Assembly: GCF_037975245.1 (NCBI RefSeq) | Contig: NC_092566.1 | Coordinates: 4,774,001 to 4,838,000 of the forward strand | Source of the DNA: Apostichopus japonicus | Lineage: Eukaryota; Echinodermata; Holothuroidea; Aspidochirotida; Stichopodidae | Length of the DNA stretch: 64,000 nucleotides | Direction of reading: 5' to 3' | Shown: in pieces, positions 12,324 through 27,200 of the stretch | How the letters are laid out: the number at the start of each line of letters is the position of its first letter | Position numbering within the stretch: the first letter of the stretch is position 1 | Program-made: the position numbers and the translations under genes | Notes under the pieces: generated by a model | The model's database searches: none | Seen by the model: only the letters and a program-made list of their open reading frames with translations | What the model was told of the DNA's origin: nothing

Positions 12324-13710
12324 CTTGGATTGTAAACAGCCGTCGTTATGGTGATGCTGATGTTTTCTGGGAGATATAACAACAATAGAAAATAATTATA
12401 ATAGCCTAAATGATAATTAATTATTTTAATTAACATATTCAAAACGTAAATAACTTTCATACATGAATTGTTTGCATTCTACAGTCAGTGCAAACATTGC
12501 GATATGTTGGTTTTTTTAATATTTAGATATCAGGCAACTTCAATGGCGTAATTTGCATTAAATTGGCAATGTCCACCCCCCTCCCCCCCCCCACTAAATA
12601 CGTCAAAAAGTGGTCATTCATCTTTAAACTTTCAACAAATATTTTGTCAGTAGTCACTGCTATTTTTCTAATTTAACAGCCTATGTCAGTACTGTAATAC
12701 AGGGGTTTGAAAGGAGGGCCTGGGTTAGGACATTCAAAGACAATCACTTGGAAGACTTAGCAGTTTTTACTCAATTTGGAGGTCCTTTTGATCCCATTCA
12801 TGTCTACACCAAACGAGTAACCGATCGATGCGTGATTAAAATGTATTTATGTATTATATTTGTCAAAACTGTGGACATTAAGGATAATTTTACAAAGGCA
12901 TACAAAGGGTAAGAAATTAAGAATTATACTCATCGTGAAATGCAACTTGAACGAGAATAATAAATCTCACGTTTACAATACGTTTACAAAGCGCTTCCAT
13001 AGAGAAAATATCAGATATTGTAGTTCCTTTGTCAGTTGCGCCATATACAGCTTTGTCAGTTGCCAAAGCAGCAGTTGCCATGGTAATGGTTAATTTTCCC
13101 GAGTAACTACTCTCGGGGGGTCACCCATTGTGGGGTGCCCCATGTTGACCGGAAGTCCATGACTGAGGGGGGGGGGGTCAAAACGTGTCCGTGTGTGTAC
13201 AATTAATAATTCACAGACCCCAGACTCGCCAACACAAATTATAATTGTGCCTGTGAATCGTTTTGAGTAATGTTCGCACATATCCGCATATAATTGCAGA
13301 AAACGAGTGAGTAAACTAGAAACAATTGTACTGGATTCACCACGTAAAAACATTATATGACCCTGGCCGTAGCCCTGTATCAGTGTACAACTATTGGCTA
13401 TATAAGACTTAGATGTCTAAAAGCTATATATACTACTCAAGGCTTAAGAAACGTAAAGTAGATAGTTTATTAAGAAATAAACATCACCATTCAATCATCT
13501 CTGCTTTCATATGAACCAGTTTAGCCTTAGCACTTTGTACCATATGTATTAAATTCTAGATTACACATAAGCAATGAAGAAATTAACACTTTCTTACCTT
13601 ACAGGATTCGTCGTTTTACTCCACTGTAACCCTATTTGACTGTTTGCTTCACTGGAATTCGACTACACACTACGTTAATGCAGTACACACACACAACGAT
13701 GTATAGCACG
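12324..13710 (-). other. probable 5' non-coding region of the death-domain gene
   Basis: Read on the minus strand, a good acceptor (polypyrimidine then CAG) lies at about 12367, just upstream of the ATG at 12323. A strong donor (AAG then GTAAG) lies at about 13597. These could join a 5' non-coding exon upstream of 13598 to the first coding exon. The rest of the interval is intronic and shows no gene. The upper limit of the exon is not determined. Confidence 0.35.
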
Positions 13711-15900
13711 CTAACTGCCTACATATGCTGTTATTATCGTTCCACATGGCCGCGTCATGTTACCAAGCAACTGCGATCGACATTTTTTTCTAACCCTGAG
13801 CCCTCCACCTCCCGCCACGATAAAGAAATAAACAAAAGAAAGGGGTGAAAGTTAGCTAGGAGTCACCCAACAATGACAGGACCAGACAGCCATTGTGTCT
13901 ACATCTTGTTAAATCGATTCTATCAGAGATGACACCATATTATCTATATAGTCCTATATTGTGATTTAGTACGGCTACGCGAAAGGTCCATTGATCCAAG
14001 AAAAAATAAATAGCAACAACCTTCTGCACCGTTAAAGGGGCTAAAATGTGAAACAAAGAAAAGTTATAATTTGTTATGAAACCCATGCTTAGTCTGTTAC
14101 CATTAAAAGTTGTGTTAACAAAGGTGCCTATATAGAGTCGCCTACCATGCAAATAGAAAGATATATTCCAATACAGTCAGAATAGTGTTTTTTTCTTCTT
14201 AAACACTTTAACTTTTAGAAATGAAATGGTGCTTTCTGTGCATATTTAGGCAAAACAATTATGTCTGATAAGTAAGCCTCAAGGTTGTGCTAAATAAATA
14301 AATAATTTCGTGTGTGCGGATGAACAAATTGGTGGAGGGAGGGGCACCTGGTCGTATACTAGATAACGGGGCAAGGTACTTGTTCTTCTCGGAGATACGC
14401 AGTTATTGAGGGCTTGATCAAATTACATTCACAGAATATTTTTGTGGCCACCAACTTGTAATCAAAAGTAGAGAAATAGTAAAAATTGACAACAGGAACA
14501 ACATCATCGAATAATAAGCGATTTCTTTCTTGCCTCTTCGTATTAATTTTCCAATTGCACGGTACAGCAAATTATCTTTTAATCGAAAACTATGGGTGGG
14601 ATCTGTTCAATGTACTCCAATTATTCACACTTATTTCCTACTCATCTGTATTAAATTGTCAATACAAAACAGTTTTTATTTGCCCCAGACCCTTCCTCCC
14701 AAAGAAACACCGGTCCAGTCGATACCTTTCAGAACCAGATGACAGATATACCGAAGACAAAAATGAGAAAAATTTTGATTCTCGCAATGCTTAAACCTGT
14801 TGTTAATATCCTCATTCCTTTTGGACCCTTCCCCGAAACTGTCAGTTTAATACTTAAAACAGACATAATACACAGGAATGATTGAAAAAACAAAAACACA
14901 TTTTGCTTGAGGTGATTCTCGCATCTCATAATTATATATTTTGTTTTACAAACTTCATATAATAATTTGTACTTTTTTCACATATATTTTGACAATACTA
15001 ATTCTAAAGTTTCTTCTTATTGAAGAACCAGATGCATCTAATTCTTTCGAACCAATACTTCCAGCTATTTTGCTGTTTCTTTTATTATCAAACATGGTGG
15101 ATGTACTTAAAACGCAGATTCGCCTTGATGCAAGTAATTAGCACATATTTTGAGGCCGTCTGTTTGTCTTGTGTGAAGATGACCTATTCGACGAACTTGA
15201 TACATTCTGCGTGTTGTACTTCCGGGTCAGGTCAGTTGACAAACACACACAATCAGGAATCCCATCTGAGCATCATCATCATGCCACAAATGCCGCGAGG
15301 ATTTTGCTATTACTTTTCTCATTTTTGTTTAATGATTTCCTGACCTCAACTTCGTGAACTTATTTCGGAAAGCATGGAAATTATTTTCAAGTTATTTAAT
15401 GCAACATTTCATTGACTGAGTAAAACTCAGCAAATCCAGTTAAAGGAACAGACAAGTTTCTGGCAGCTGCTTCTGACTTCGCACATGCGCAGTACAAAAT
15501 TATGGTGCTTTGCACTTACTTGCACAAAATGTTTTTTCTCCAATACAATGACTACGCTCACTACATTTATTTGAATAACAGAATGAAGGCAGTCTCCATA
15601 CTTATTACCAAATGGCAAGATTTAACCATTCATTCGTAGATTTTAAGATCTAAAAAAAAAAAAGAGACCAATGCTGGAAATACTGGGGGTGAGGAGGAGG
15701 TTCCAGCCCTTGCCCATATCAAAGCTTTTACACCAGATCGTCCTATGGTCAGACTACATTACATGCAAACTTCTGGGCTGAATATGTTACTTTGTCATCA
15801 TGTGATCAGGTTAGAAATTTATGGACATGTTTAAAGGGACATAACAGTGGCTAAATAAACAAAATTGCTGGAAAAGTTCTGCACCTCTTTGGGTATGATA
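13711..15900. other. intergenic stretch without recognised genes
   Basis: AT-rich sequence between the death-domain gene and the 3' end of the AMSH gene. Short open frames occur, but none has a recognisable family, codon conservation clue or splice context. I see no RNA gene here. Confidence 0.4.
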
Positions 15901-17156
15901 CATGGGCGGCGATCATGGGGGGGGGACGGGGGGACATGTCCCCCCCAATATTTTTGTTGGGGGGGGATATAGTATCTAATATCCCCCCAATATTTGGTGG
16001 CATAGTTTTTTTTTAAGCATATGTTTTGTATTTTTTTATGATATCGCTAGTTATTTCAAAATAGAAAATGCTTAGATGCAACTTAAAAGGCCTGGGAAGT
16101 GCCATTTCCAGCAATCTGGGAGGCATTTTCGGCCAAAATTTTCTTTTGCGCTTCGCGCCAACTTATGGTGGCGCTACGCTTAGATAGTCTGGGTACAAGC
16201 TTTGCCCCTCCCTTGGCAAATTCCTCGCAAGGCACCTGTCTAACCGTGTCACAATTTGTTACTATATATATGACCGAAAGTAGTTTTTACTTTTTTTTTA
16301 AATGAATAGCTAGACGGACCGCATCCGTAATGAAATTTGGTTGGAATCTTGTGTATGAGTGTAAGTACGTACAATCACGCACACATATGATCCACATCGA
16401 TATGGGTTCTCTGGGTTTCCATTTGGCCTGTTTCCTACAAGATTTCTAACCGCAGGTGCTTAGCCAAGGGAGGGGGGGTGAAGGGTGGAGACCGCCCTCC
16501 CCCTCGAGCATATTTTTTTGGTATTTTCTATGATATCGAAGTTTTATAGTAGCCGTTATAAGAGGTTTCAATATTTTTACACCAATAATTTAACTGTGTC
16601 TGAATTTTCGAAAATTCTTTGAACAACATTCTTCATCATACTTCCCACTACTCGTGCAATTTTGACCGGTCTGTTAGGGGTTGAGGGTTTTTTTTCTATA
16701 TTGGTTGTCCATAGATTAAATTTTGTGCAACATTATGGGTATGTTTTGAAGTGAATTTATTATTCAAATTCTGAACAAATAATGGGCTTAAAACCTTGAA
16801 AAGTGGGGCTGACGGGTATTAAGGGGCGTGACGTAGAATTACCTACAAAAGCAATGATCCACAGGAGATGCAATGAGGTCGAACATGATGTGTGACTGGT
16901 GACAATCTTGAAAAAAGTTATGATGAATGAAGAAAAAAATCTATTAGGTAAAACTTGATTCTCAGGCAAAAGTGTACATCTGGTTGGTCATTTTCAAGCC
17001 CGAGAAGTGCCATTTCCAGTGATCTGGGGGGCTATCAAAGCCAAAAATTTTCTTGTACGCTGCACGCCAACCAATGGTGGCGCTCCGCTTTGATAGTAAT
17101 TTGCCTGCATCCAAGCAAATGTCCCCCCCAATATTTGAAACAGATCGCCGCCCCTG
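15901..17156. mobile_element. hAT-like non-autonomous element, 1.26 kb, with 8-bp target duplication
   Basis: The flanks carry a perfect 8-bp duplication, GTATGATA, at 15893-15900 and 17157-17164. The ends are inverted repeats, CATGGGCGGCGATC on the left and CAGGGGCGGCGATC as the complement of the right end. Two blocks inside, about 16085-16210 and 16985-17130, resemble each other, so the element has an internal duplication. A related block lies in reverse at about 32090-32215. No transposase frame is visible. The 8-bp duplication and the CAG-starting end point to the hAT superfamily. Confidence 0.82.
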
Positions 17157-17164
17157 GTATGATA

Positions 17165-18255
17165 AATATATAAATGTTTCAAATTGGGTGATTTTTGTTG
17201 TTGATGCACCTGGCAACAATATTTAGTGAACCATGTCATCATGGCAAAAGAGTGGAATATGGTTTTGTTTTCATATTTAAAAAATTTAATCGTTTTTACC
17301 ACAGGAAATAATACTGATAAAGACCAAGTTGCGTTTTGACCATATTCAATACAAAGAACATAGGCAGCCAAAGTAAATATTCCAAAAGTATCACATTTTC
17401 AAGGATAAATCAAGAATAGCCTACGATTAAAAATAGGAAAATCGAGAATTATTTGCCATGATAACACCACAGACCACCAACTGTGATCCACTTTCTGGAA
17501 TTAGGGATGGCCTTAAGGTTACTAGCCAGTCAAAATTGATCACAATCATTCAACCATAACTCGAGTTAGGGACAAGATATTGAGGATGGGGTTCCCAACT
17601 CAAGAGGATAATATACTATCCTCTTCTAGAAAAGTGTTACATTGTTTCCCACCAGAATATCCCTTTAACACTGGATAAGTTTGGAACTTAACTTTAAAAG
17701 TAGAAGAAAACAAACGAAGTTGCACACGAGCTGCTTCTGCATGGTTTGTAACATCTTTTGGGTTAATTGCCACAGTAACTCGCATGAATTGAAACTTTTT
17801 CTTCTTGCCTCATTTCTCCTATACATGTTGGCAAAAGTTTAATGTATCTATTTGATAGTAAATATTATATAACTTTTACTACCAGAGTAACAAAGGAAAG
17901 AAAAGAAAAGAATTCATTTAATACTGACAATAGGTTCGAAGAGTAAACCGACCATCGACAAAGAAGATATTATAATAAAACTTTGAACAAATATTGTTTT
18001 TTGAGTTCCCTACATTGTGAGTTGTAATTTTTGTCAAAATTTGACCCGACAACTACAAAGCGAAAAGTTAAGATATCACTAATATTTCATATTTCAAATG
18101 GGTACAAAATTATGACACTGATAAGCACTATGCCAGAAGACTAAAAAACCCAGTCCATTCTGACTGAAAAAATAAATCCTGCAAGACAATAACAAACACA
18201 AAAAAATGCTTACAAAGTTGTTTTAGTTGTTATATACTGCAAATATCTTCTCCAA
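17165..18255. other. 3' flank of the AMSH gene
   Basis: AT-rich sequence downstream, on the minus strand, of the AMSH stop codon. It would hold the 3' untranslated region. No other gene or obvious repeat is seen. Confidence 0.4.
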
Positions 18256-21200
18256 TTATCTTAAATCCACTATTTGTATTCTAATATCTCTGACTATCAG
18301 CGAGTGCTCGCTGCTCTCAAATATAGGGGGGTGTTTAGGGTGCTCGTGGAAACCACGCTTGCTGCATTTGGAGACGAGCTGTAGGCCGTGAAGCGGTGTC
18401 AGAGAGAAGAATCCGATCCTGGAAAGAGGCGGGGATTAAAGACAAGATAAAAACAAGGATGGGAATGGAATATATAGGTGTATTTTATGACATTTGTGTT
18501 TTAATAATTTATATATATTTATTGAGATGGAAGTTCTGTTTTCTTTTCTATTGTTTGACATTTTACTGAAAGTGATAGGAAACACAACACAACTTATGAT
18601 CATAGGCATAGGAGGCATGCAGTCCCCCAACCAAATATTTTTGTGAAAATTCGGGCAATATGCTGAGAATTTTTCGGGCACCTACTGAAAGAAAAATAAA
18701 TTGCAATGTGTTTTCTAATGGTTAATCTTATATTATTATTATCATTATTATTGTAACGACTTCCCCAAAAATGATAACCAATGCGCGACAAATTTTGGTT
18801 ATATTTTTCTGGTTAGTCGTTACAGCCCCCCCCCCCCCCCCAAATCAAATTGGGCTCCTACACCTATGCTTATGATTATCATATGAAAATGGTTACTCAA
18901 ATCATGTTGGACCTCACTTAACTGCTAAAGTCTAATACAAGATGTCAATTCATTTTCAGATTCAACAAGATCAGGAAAATCCTATAGTTAGAAATAGAAA
19001 TTAATACAAAACAGAAACCAAGTCAAATCAAACTTGAAAATTTCTATAAAAAAATTCTTCAAAGTCAAAAGTTAAATAATAAAAACTTCTTACTCTTTGT
19101 GTTTGGGTGCACAGACTATAGCCAATGCTTCTGGCAGCATTATTTGGTACGGGCAGTGAGTGTGCAGGTCCACGCTAGAGAGAAAGGCAGTCTGGCTGGG
19201 ATGAGTCTGTGGGGATGAGAGGAACGTGTGAGATTATTAACAGTCGACTAATTATTCTGACAGCGGCCACAGAGCGGCCAGGAAGCGTAGCAAAGGGAGA
19301 ATTAGTCCCATAACTATCACATTGTGTTTTTATGATGATGATGATGCTAAAGTTAACTTATGGAAAAATATCAAGGAAATTTACTGATATAACAGGATTT
19401 GAACCAGTTTATCTTTTTACAAGCCCAGCGCTCTACCAACTGAGCTGTCCAGCCCTTTAATAGTTGGTGGTGATCCATATAGCTTTAGCCATTTTGTTGC
19501 CAGGGGTGCCAGTCAGAAACCACAGTATCTTGCATATCATGTAACCAGGGATCTCGACCCAGTTTCATGCGAGACAACCAAGGAAGGTGTTATGGAAGAG
19601 ATTTCACAAGATGTTTAGCTATTTATATCATCATAAACCAAATTTCTGGGCTTGTTACCCAGAGATCACTGGTTTCGAATCCCATAGATTTGCCATAGAT
19701 TTCTTTGCTTTTTTCCACTGCCTTGTATCAAAGTTATTTTGTAATCGGTATACACAACTTTGGACTATATCAAATACGAACACTTTCTATACATACCGAG
19801 ACTAAAATTCGACAGGGAATTAGAGCTGTTCCATCGGATATACCCTTGAGTTTATTCCTAACTGTGATATGATCGGTGAATACACAAATTAACTCATGAA
19901 TATTTATAATAAATATTTATCATGAATATTTATCATGAATATTTATCATGATATTAAAAAATCATAAATATTTATACCATCATTTAAAATGGGACCAAAA
20001 CAGAAAGTGACTAGAGGAGAGTTGGCTTACATGGATCCATCCTAAGGTGATAAGATCATTGCTATCCATCACATCAAACATATCCTCTTCGTTGAGAGCT
20101 GTACAAGAGTCCGAAGTACCCTCTTGCTTTGGTATGACAATGTGGGTAATCGTGAAGGCGTGTTGGGCCTGAACGACACAGACAGATGTGGGGAAAGAAA
20201 AAAGAAATTCTGACAATGTTCTGGTTTTACTTCAGTGAAATATCGTTTCAATGTAACTGGTTTGGTATGACATGCATTCCACCGTAAACAGACACGCACA
20301 CACATAAATATTCCTGTCTCAGCATTCCCACATCATCTTTGTCAGTGCTGACATGTATGTACTGTTTCGTATACAGCATTAAGACCCTTTCTCCCCAGAA
20401 TGAACAAGCTATATTTGGAACTTAAAATATATTCTAGATGCTTTTTGTTATAAACAGAGCATTACAACACCAAGTTGGGACCTTTTTTTTCTATACTGTA
20501 GTGTTATGTCCCCCTTCAGAGCACTCGTATTTTCAGTACCAGTACTAGTATGAATAATATCATGTTTCTATCAGATCAAGGTAAGGAACTGTTTGTACTG
20601 ACAATACCAGTGCTTTGAGAGCATGATATTGGAGTACAGTTTAGAAAGGTATTAGCTTTTGAAATAGTCCCAGCTGGCTGTTTTCAATATGTCTCTCATA
20701 CATATATGCAGGACTATTTGCCTTACCTGCCACTGGTATAATAAATTAATGTAACAGAGATTAGTGGAAGGTAGGTGTCACCCCCACCGCCTTTTCTGCT
20801 GCACCCATTGCAGAACCACTGTTTAAAACCATCAAACACCAACTCAGTACCCTGTTGTAAGATACCTAACAGCTTATTATATTTCTACAGATTTCATAAT
20901 GGAAGTGTCATATATACCAGTCTCCCAGCCAAGATGCCGCAAAACTCGACATTCCGGCTCGTGTAAGGTTCCGCTAATTGCATAAATCTGACGGTGGTGT
21001 CGTCTGGTATCATGACCGTCCTGAAGCCGTACTTGTTTGTCTTTGCGAGTGGCGGCGAGACGTCCGAGCCGGCCAAGTGGTTGGGTTTTGTCGACCTGTC
21101 AATCTTTAAAGATCTGTCCACGGTCGGTGCACTGGGCCTGAAAAAGATTGAGAAACTCAAAAATTTACAGAAAGCTGTAGAAGCACACGACAGGAGCAGT

Positions 21201-24200
21201 AAAACTTCGGATATGATAACACTGACAAATGAAATATATAAAAACATGCGATGTTGAGATAGAAAGTTACCTGGGAGGAGCAATGACTGGTTCTCTGTTT
21301 CCTGTCACGTCTCCTTCGGTCTGATTGTTCCTCGGCTCGGCGTCGATCCTCCTCTGTTCTTTCCCTGCTAAATTCCAACACCTCTTCTCTTCCTCCAGAG
21401 CCAGCTGTTCTCTCCTCTGCTCCTCAAGGATGGCTGCTCGTTGCTGCTCCAGTATCCTCTGCTGCTCTTCCAAACTCTGCCTCTCTCTTTCCATCCTTAA
21501 AGTTTGTCTCTCCTCTTCTCCCATGGCCGCCTCTCTCTCTCTCTGCAGGCGTTCCTCCTCCTCTCTCCGTCTCGCCTCCTCTTCCAACCTAGCTTCTTCA
21601 TCCTTCCGTTTCTTCTGTTTATATCAACAAAAACAAGAGCATCAATGATGCAGTATCTCAATACTGGAAGTTTTAATTTTGATTCCTAATTTCAAATCTT
21701 TGCTCTGTCTCTACAATTATCAATATCAATCATGGTACAACAAATATATAACTTGCATTTTTGCTACTTTTCCACGAATAGTCTCTGCAGGTTACACTTT
21801 ATCCTGCTAGTCTTGCCTTTAGCGCTCATTGCCTGTTAGTCGAAAGAACGACATTGCAAGGTTTAGTAATGTCATAGAATATTTAAGAACTTGTTTTTTA
21901 TGTGGTATCCTTCATCTTAGGTCAGTCTCTGTTGAACTTTTTGGTCATATAGTTTGACGTCAATGACAACAGCCAAATTAGAAGTGGCGAACAACTCGAC
22001 CATATTCTTGATGCCTGCCTTGAGCGCTAGGCCTATTGACCTACTGTATGTTACTGAAGACTGTAGTGGTGACTACCATCAAAACTGTGTTCACTTCTAG
22101 ATATCAAAACAACCCACGTTTTTCCATCTCAATTTTTCGGACATGAAGATTTCATGGATTTATGACTTGGAAAAAATAATGTAAAAGAAGATTACAAGTT
22201 TTTATATGCAAGTGATAGGTGGCCTCCTCTTCCCCTAATAGCCACCTCAGTTCCTCTCCATTTTGTTATTTTATTTTAATTCTTTGTACATTTGATGTCA
22301 AACATTACAGGTTCAAAAGAAAGCTAAACATACTTCTTATAACCTTATACATCTTATATCCTTATAAATAAAACATAAGGAAATATGGAAAAGCTGTCTG
22401 AACACCAGTACAATGCTAATGTGGCTATCACTGAAAGCCTAATAGGCCTAGGGGCCTATATATATATTTTTAAATTGCACTAGGCCTACAGTAAGTAGCC
22501 TTCAGAAATACAAGAATGTGTATACGTAATTATACAAAATACATGAAGGGCAATCAAACAAACTTATCATGGCCCTTGTTCTGAAAACCTACCTGAACAC
22601 CAGTACTATCCTTAAATGGATGTTACAAAAACTAAGGCCTAATATAAATTAAATGCACTAGCCTACGTAGAATTCAGCAGTACAGAATGTAATTAGCATG
22701 CAATACACTAACACCTCGCGTACCTAACTACAGAACAGAAAATTGTTCGCGAGGGTAGCCATTTTCGTATATCTAACATGTAGCTGTTATGAGTCATAGC
22801 CAATCTGCTACAAAACAGACTTGGGGGCGGGGCTTAATCATCAAAAACGGACCTTTTTACTAGTGTTTGCACGGGTTATCCGGGTACCCGGGTACCCGCC
22901 CGACGTGTTACTACCCGGTTCCTAATTTATTACCCGAATCCTAAGCAAAGTGTGAAAAAAAAAAAATTGGCAAACCGACGGTTAGGCAGATTTCCCATTG
23001 ACTTAGTGTGGTGTTAGGCCACAATGTGGTAGAAGATAACAGCAATAACGAAGGGGCCCGCTCGACTCGATATACTACCCGGTTCCTAATTTATTACCCG
23101 AATCATACGCAAAGTGTGATTGTTTAAAAAAAAAAATTGCAAACCGATGGTTAGGCTGATTTCCCATTGACTTAGTGTGTTGTTAGGCTACCATGTGTTC
23201 GAAGATAACAGCAATAACGAAAGCTTTCCATAGATATCTAATAACTGCGTCACAATTTCAGCAAAATAAACAGATGGCTAGGCTAGACTACCCTATTGAC
23301 TTAGTGTGGTGTTAGGCAACCATGTGGTCGAACGTAACAGCAATAACGAAAGTATTCCATGGATGTCTTATAACTACGTCACAACTTCAGCAGATAAACA
23401 GATGGTTAGGCTTAGCTAGATATCTCATTGACTTAGTGTGGTGTTAGGCTACCATGTGGAAGAAATTATTTATTCATTCGTTTATTTCAAAGAAGGAAAG
23501 GCTGACAAGGAATTTTACGCGATGTTTATGGACTATAGACGGGATAACTAAAAAATAGTATTCGCAAGTGGCTTTTTACTAATCGTTTATTCCAAATGCG
23601 ATCAAATTGCGCGAGTCGCGCAATCTCGCGGCTAATGCGAATCCTGGGCCTGCATAATAAAACTGTTTAAGAGCTTAATTGTACATTTATATGGTTTGAT
23701 CCAATAGACGTGCACGAGCTAGCATAAGCAGCGGCGGCAGTGCGATGTTAGTAGTAATGCTAATTACAATTAAATAATTAATTTATTAACAAGTTAATGA
23801 AAGAAACAGAAGCAAATAAAAATTATTGAGGGAGGTTTTATACCTTATATCTTACACCTACGTATTTGAACATGAAAACATTGTCAGTAGAGAATATAAT
23901 GCATTTATTACAGCATCCAATATGTAATTTCTTGAAAATCGTGATACACGATGGTAAACAAATTTTTCCGGGTACCCGGATACCCGACGGGTAACGGCCC
24001 TCGGGTACCCGGTTCCCGTTTTTTGGACCCGTGTAAACACTACTTTTTACTAAAAGTAGGGGCGGCAGCTCAGTGTTGTTTTAAGAAAGAAAAATCATTT
24101 AAACATCACATAAAGCAAATAAAAGCCATTAAATGTCATATACATGAAGTAAAATTCTTATTAATACCTACCTGTAAACAACAAATGAAAGTTTAAAATT

Positions 24201-27200
24201 TTAATAAAATATATAATACATAGGACCCTATCTTAGACGATACCACTGTTGAAAGACAGTTCTATTCTATTCTCTTTCATAAAACATAAGTTTTGGAGCG
24301 TGTGCAAAACAGGTCTGCCAAAGTGTGTTTTCAGTCCAAATTGGCCCGATTTGGACATAAATCGGTGAAAAAGTCACAGAATGAGATACAATTCTGGAAT
24401 AAAAAATAGTAACTTTTGTTGGTCTATATGATATATTCTTGCTCTGGAAATTCCAGAGAAAAAGAACTTTGTTTGAAGACGCTGAAAAATTTTTAAGAGA
24501 AGAGAAAGTCCCACTTACTGTTACAATATCTCTATACATGTAATGTATTGAGATAAAAATGTTGGAGGGCCTCTTAATTGTAACTACATTTTCATCACTG
24601 TTTTCAAGTAGTCTACTACCACAGTGTGTGTGACAAATGCATTTCATGAGGTTCTCAAATTCCGAGCTATGAAAAGAAATGTATATTTTCTAGGTAGAAG
24701 TGATCTCAAAAATTTACATTAGGGAAATTCAAGGCCTCACTGAAGGTCACAAGAAGGTAATTCACAATGCTATTTTCAACGACCATGAAAGCGTTCAACC
24801 AATTCAGGGTGCCAGTTGATGAGAACAGATATTTCTTTACGGAATTTTTTGAAAGAAGTTATTTCATATTCAAGAAAGGTTGACTTCCAACTGTGCACAA
24901 ATTGCAAGGGTTATTGATATATACTACTGTCTTCAAAGTAACACCTATGAGGACTCGATGACTTTCAAACTTACCTCCTCGGATAACCATTTCTCGTACT
25001 CTGCGGTATACTTCTCCTTGACCTTCAATTTGGTTTCTTCCGCTTTTGGAAAGGCACCTTTGACTGTCTGTTGAGAGAATCATGATATTTACGAGAAACC
25101 CCTCTTCTAAATGAATATAAAGTTTGCAAACGCCTTTCTTAATATGTGACGTCATCTGGTCTTGGCATGTTTTCTCATCTTGTCTGATGGTTCAGGGCCT
25201 TGACTTGTTTATCTCTTAAAGCCACTGCTTGAAGAAAATGACCACAATAGTACAAAATAATGGTCCATCCCCATCATTGCCCCCCCCCCACCTTCTGACC
25301 TCAACCCATCCTTATGAAACAAACAGTCAGAAGAAATGGGTCAAAATATGCAGATATTTTCTTCCTACTGATCCTGTTGATTGGCTGTTTTAAGCGTCTT
25401 ACTTTGCCCAATTCAAACGGCATGCGACTGCTGTCAGCTAATCCACTATCTGTATCCTAACAATACCTGACCATTTCTCTGACTATCACTGTTTCAATAT
25501 TCACAAACCTTTTTACTTTCTTTTATGTCCTGTGTCCTACTCTGGTTGTATTCAGGATGTTGCTGTGGTAGCTTCTCGACAAAGAGTCTAGAATAAATGC
25601 AAACAAGAGTTTGAGACTGCAGAAAGTTTTGATTCATTTAAAGAAGGAATGTGACAAGCTAAGAGATACTGTAAACGTTTCTGAAGAGGTATGTACGATA
25701 ACTCTGTCTGAAGCATTAAAAAGATACGTTTCTCCGAGCAAGTAAAACAGATTAATCAAACTACTGTCTGCTGCATTGGTTGTTTGGTTTCCCTCAGTTA
25801 TATATGTCAATTTTAATAAAAAAGTAGTAAAAAAGAACAACAAATTTTGAAATAATTTGTAATGTCACAGTCACACCGTTAACAGTAGAGCCCCCCTTAC
25901 AAAATAGAGAGTTGAAGTTCAATAGGGCTAATTTAGTAGAATTCACATCTCATTACAGGGAGTGTTCATTTCACTGGAACATTCAAATTTTGTGTAATAG
26001 CATTTTCGAAGGCTCTTAATTTTTGTCTCTCACTCGACACTGTAGTTCCTGCGTAGATACTGGCGATGAATAATTATCATACACCGGTAGAGCAACTTCC
26101 CTTTATGTTACACCACTTAGCGATGCGTTACGGGATAGATTATTCCATGGCACAGAACATCGAGAGCCATAATTTCCCAGATAATATTTTAGGACAGGTC
26201 GAGTGGTCGGGAAAAGGGGTAGACATTGACGATGCTTCAAATCTTACATCAACATGAGATTAACTTACGTAATGTACTTGTTGTAGAGCACAAATGATCT
26301 CTCCCAGTCCTCTTCTTCAAAGTATATGTTAGCCTTTTTTATTAGAAAAAACAAAAACATATGCAAAGTTCAAGGACTGTAAATAATGTGAACAGGGCGA
26401 GGGTCAAGAAGACCGTCTTAGGGGCCATTTGTGGGGGTTTAGCGAAACTTAAGTGAGGTATTGGAGGGTAAAATACAGGCTGTTTAGTATGTTACTTAAT
26501 ACGATATTTACAGTAAGTCTAAAACACAAAAGAGAAAAACCAAAACAATATTGACATCGTTGTCTCATTTCTTCTGTAACTCTGTATATTTGCGTACTCT
26601 GTACTAAAAACTTGAGAAAACTTTGCACGGCTTCATATATAATTTGCAAGCCCTGCACGGAAAACTAGGCTTCATTTTGCGAAACCGGCCGTGCAAAAGA
26701 CGGCCAGACGGCTGACTGCCTAATGCCCTGTAGTGGTAGTGGAATTTATATTCAACATACATTACAGTATTTTACATTTTTATTCCTTAATCTGGCTGAA
26801 TCAAACAATGAATTCATACAAGTTGGGACATTGTAATTCAACTTACAGTAAACTCTATGCATATCATATATAATCCCACATATAGTATTAATATTGAGAA
26901 TTTAAAAAAAGTCTCTGATATCCATGAAAATATGAGGACAGACATGATGTCACACCATTCTCTTACCAAGAAAAAAGATAAAGTAGAAAATATAGATTTA
27001 AAACTGAAAAACGAATTTAATGGAGTGAGTTAAAAGTACATATACAAATCTATATGTTGCACAATGTCAGAGTACATGGGGTAGTAAAATCTTCATAGAA
27101 CTTTTCTTGGTAAATGTGTCAATTGGAACAGCAGAAAGAATTCAGTATTGCAGTGTTGGCCTATTGCTTCCTGTGTTTAAACCTGGGATTCCTTTTCTGT

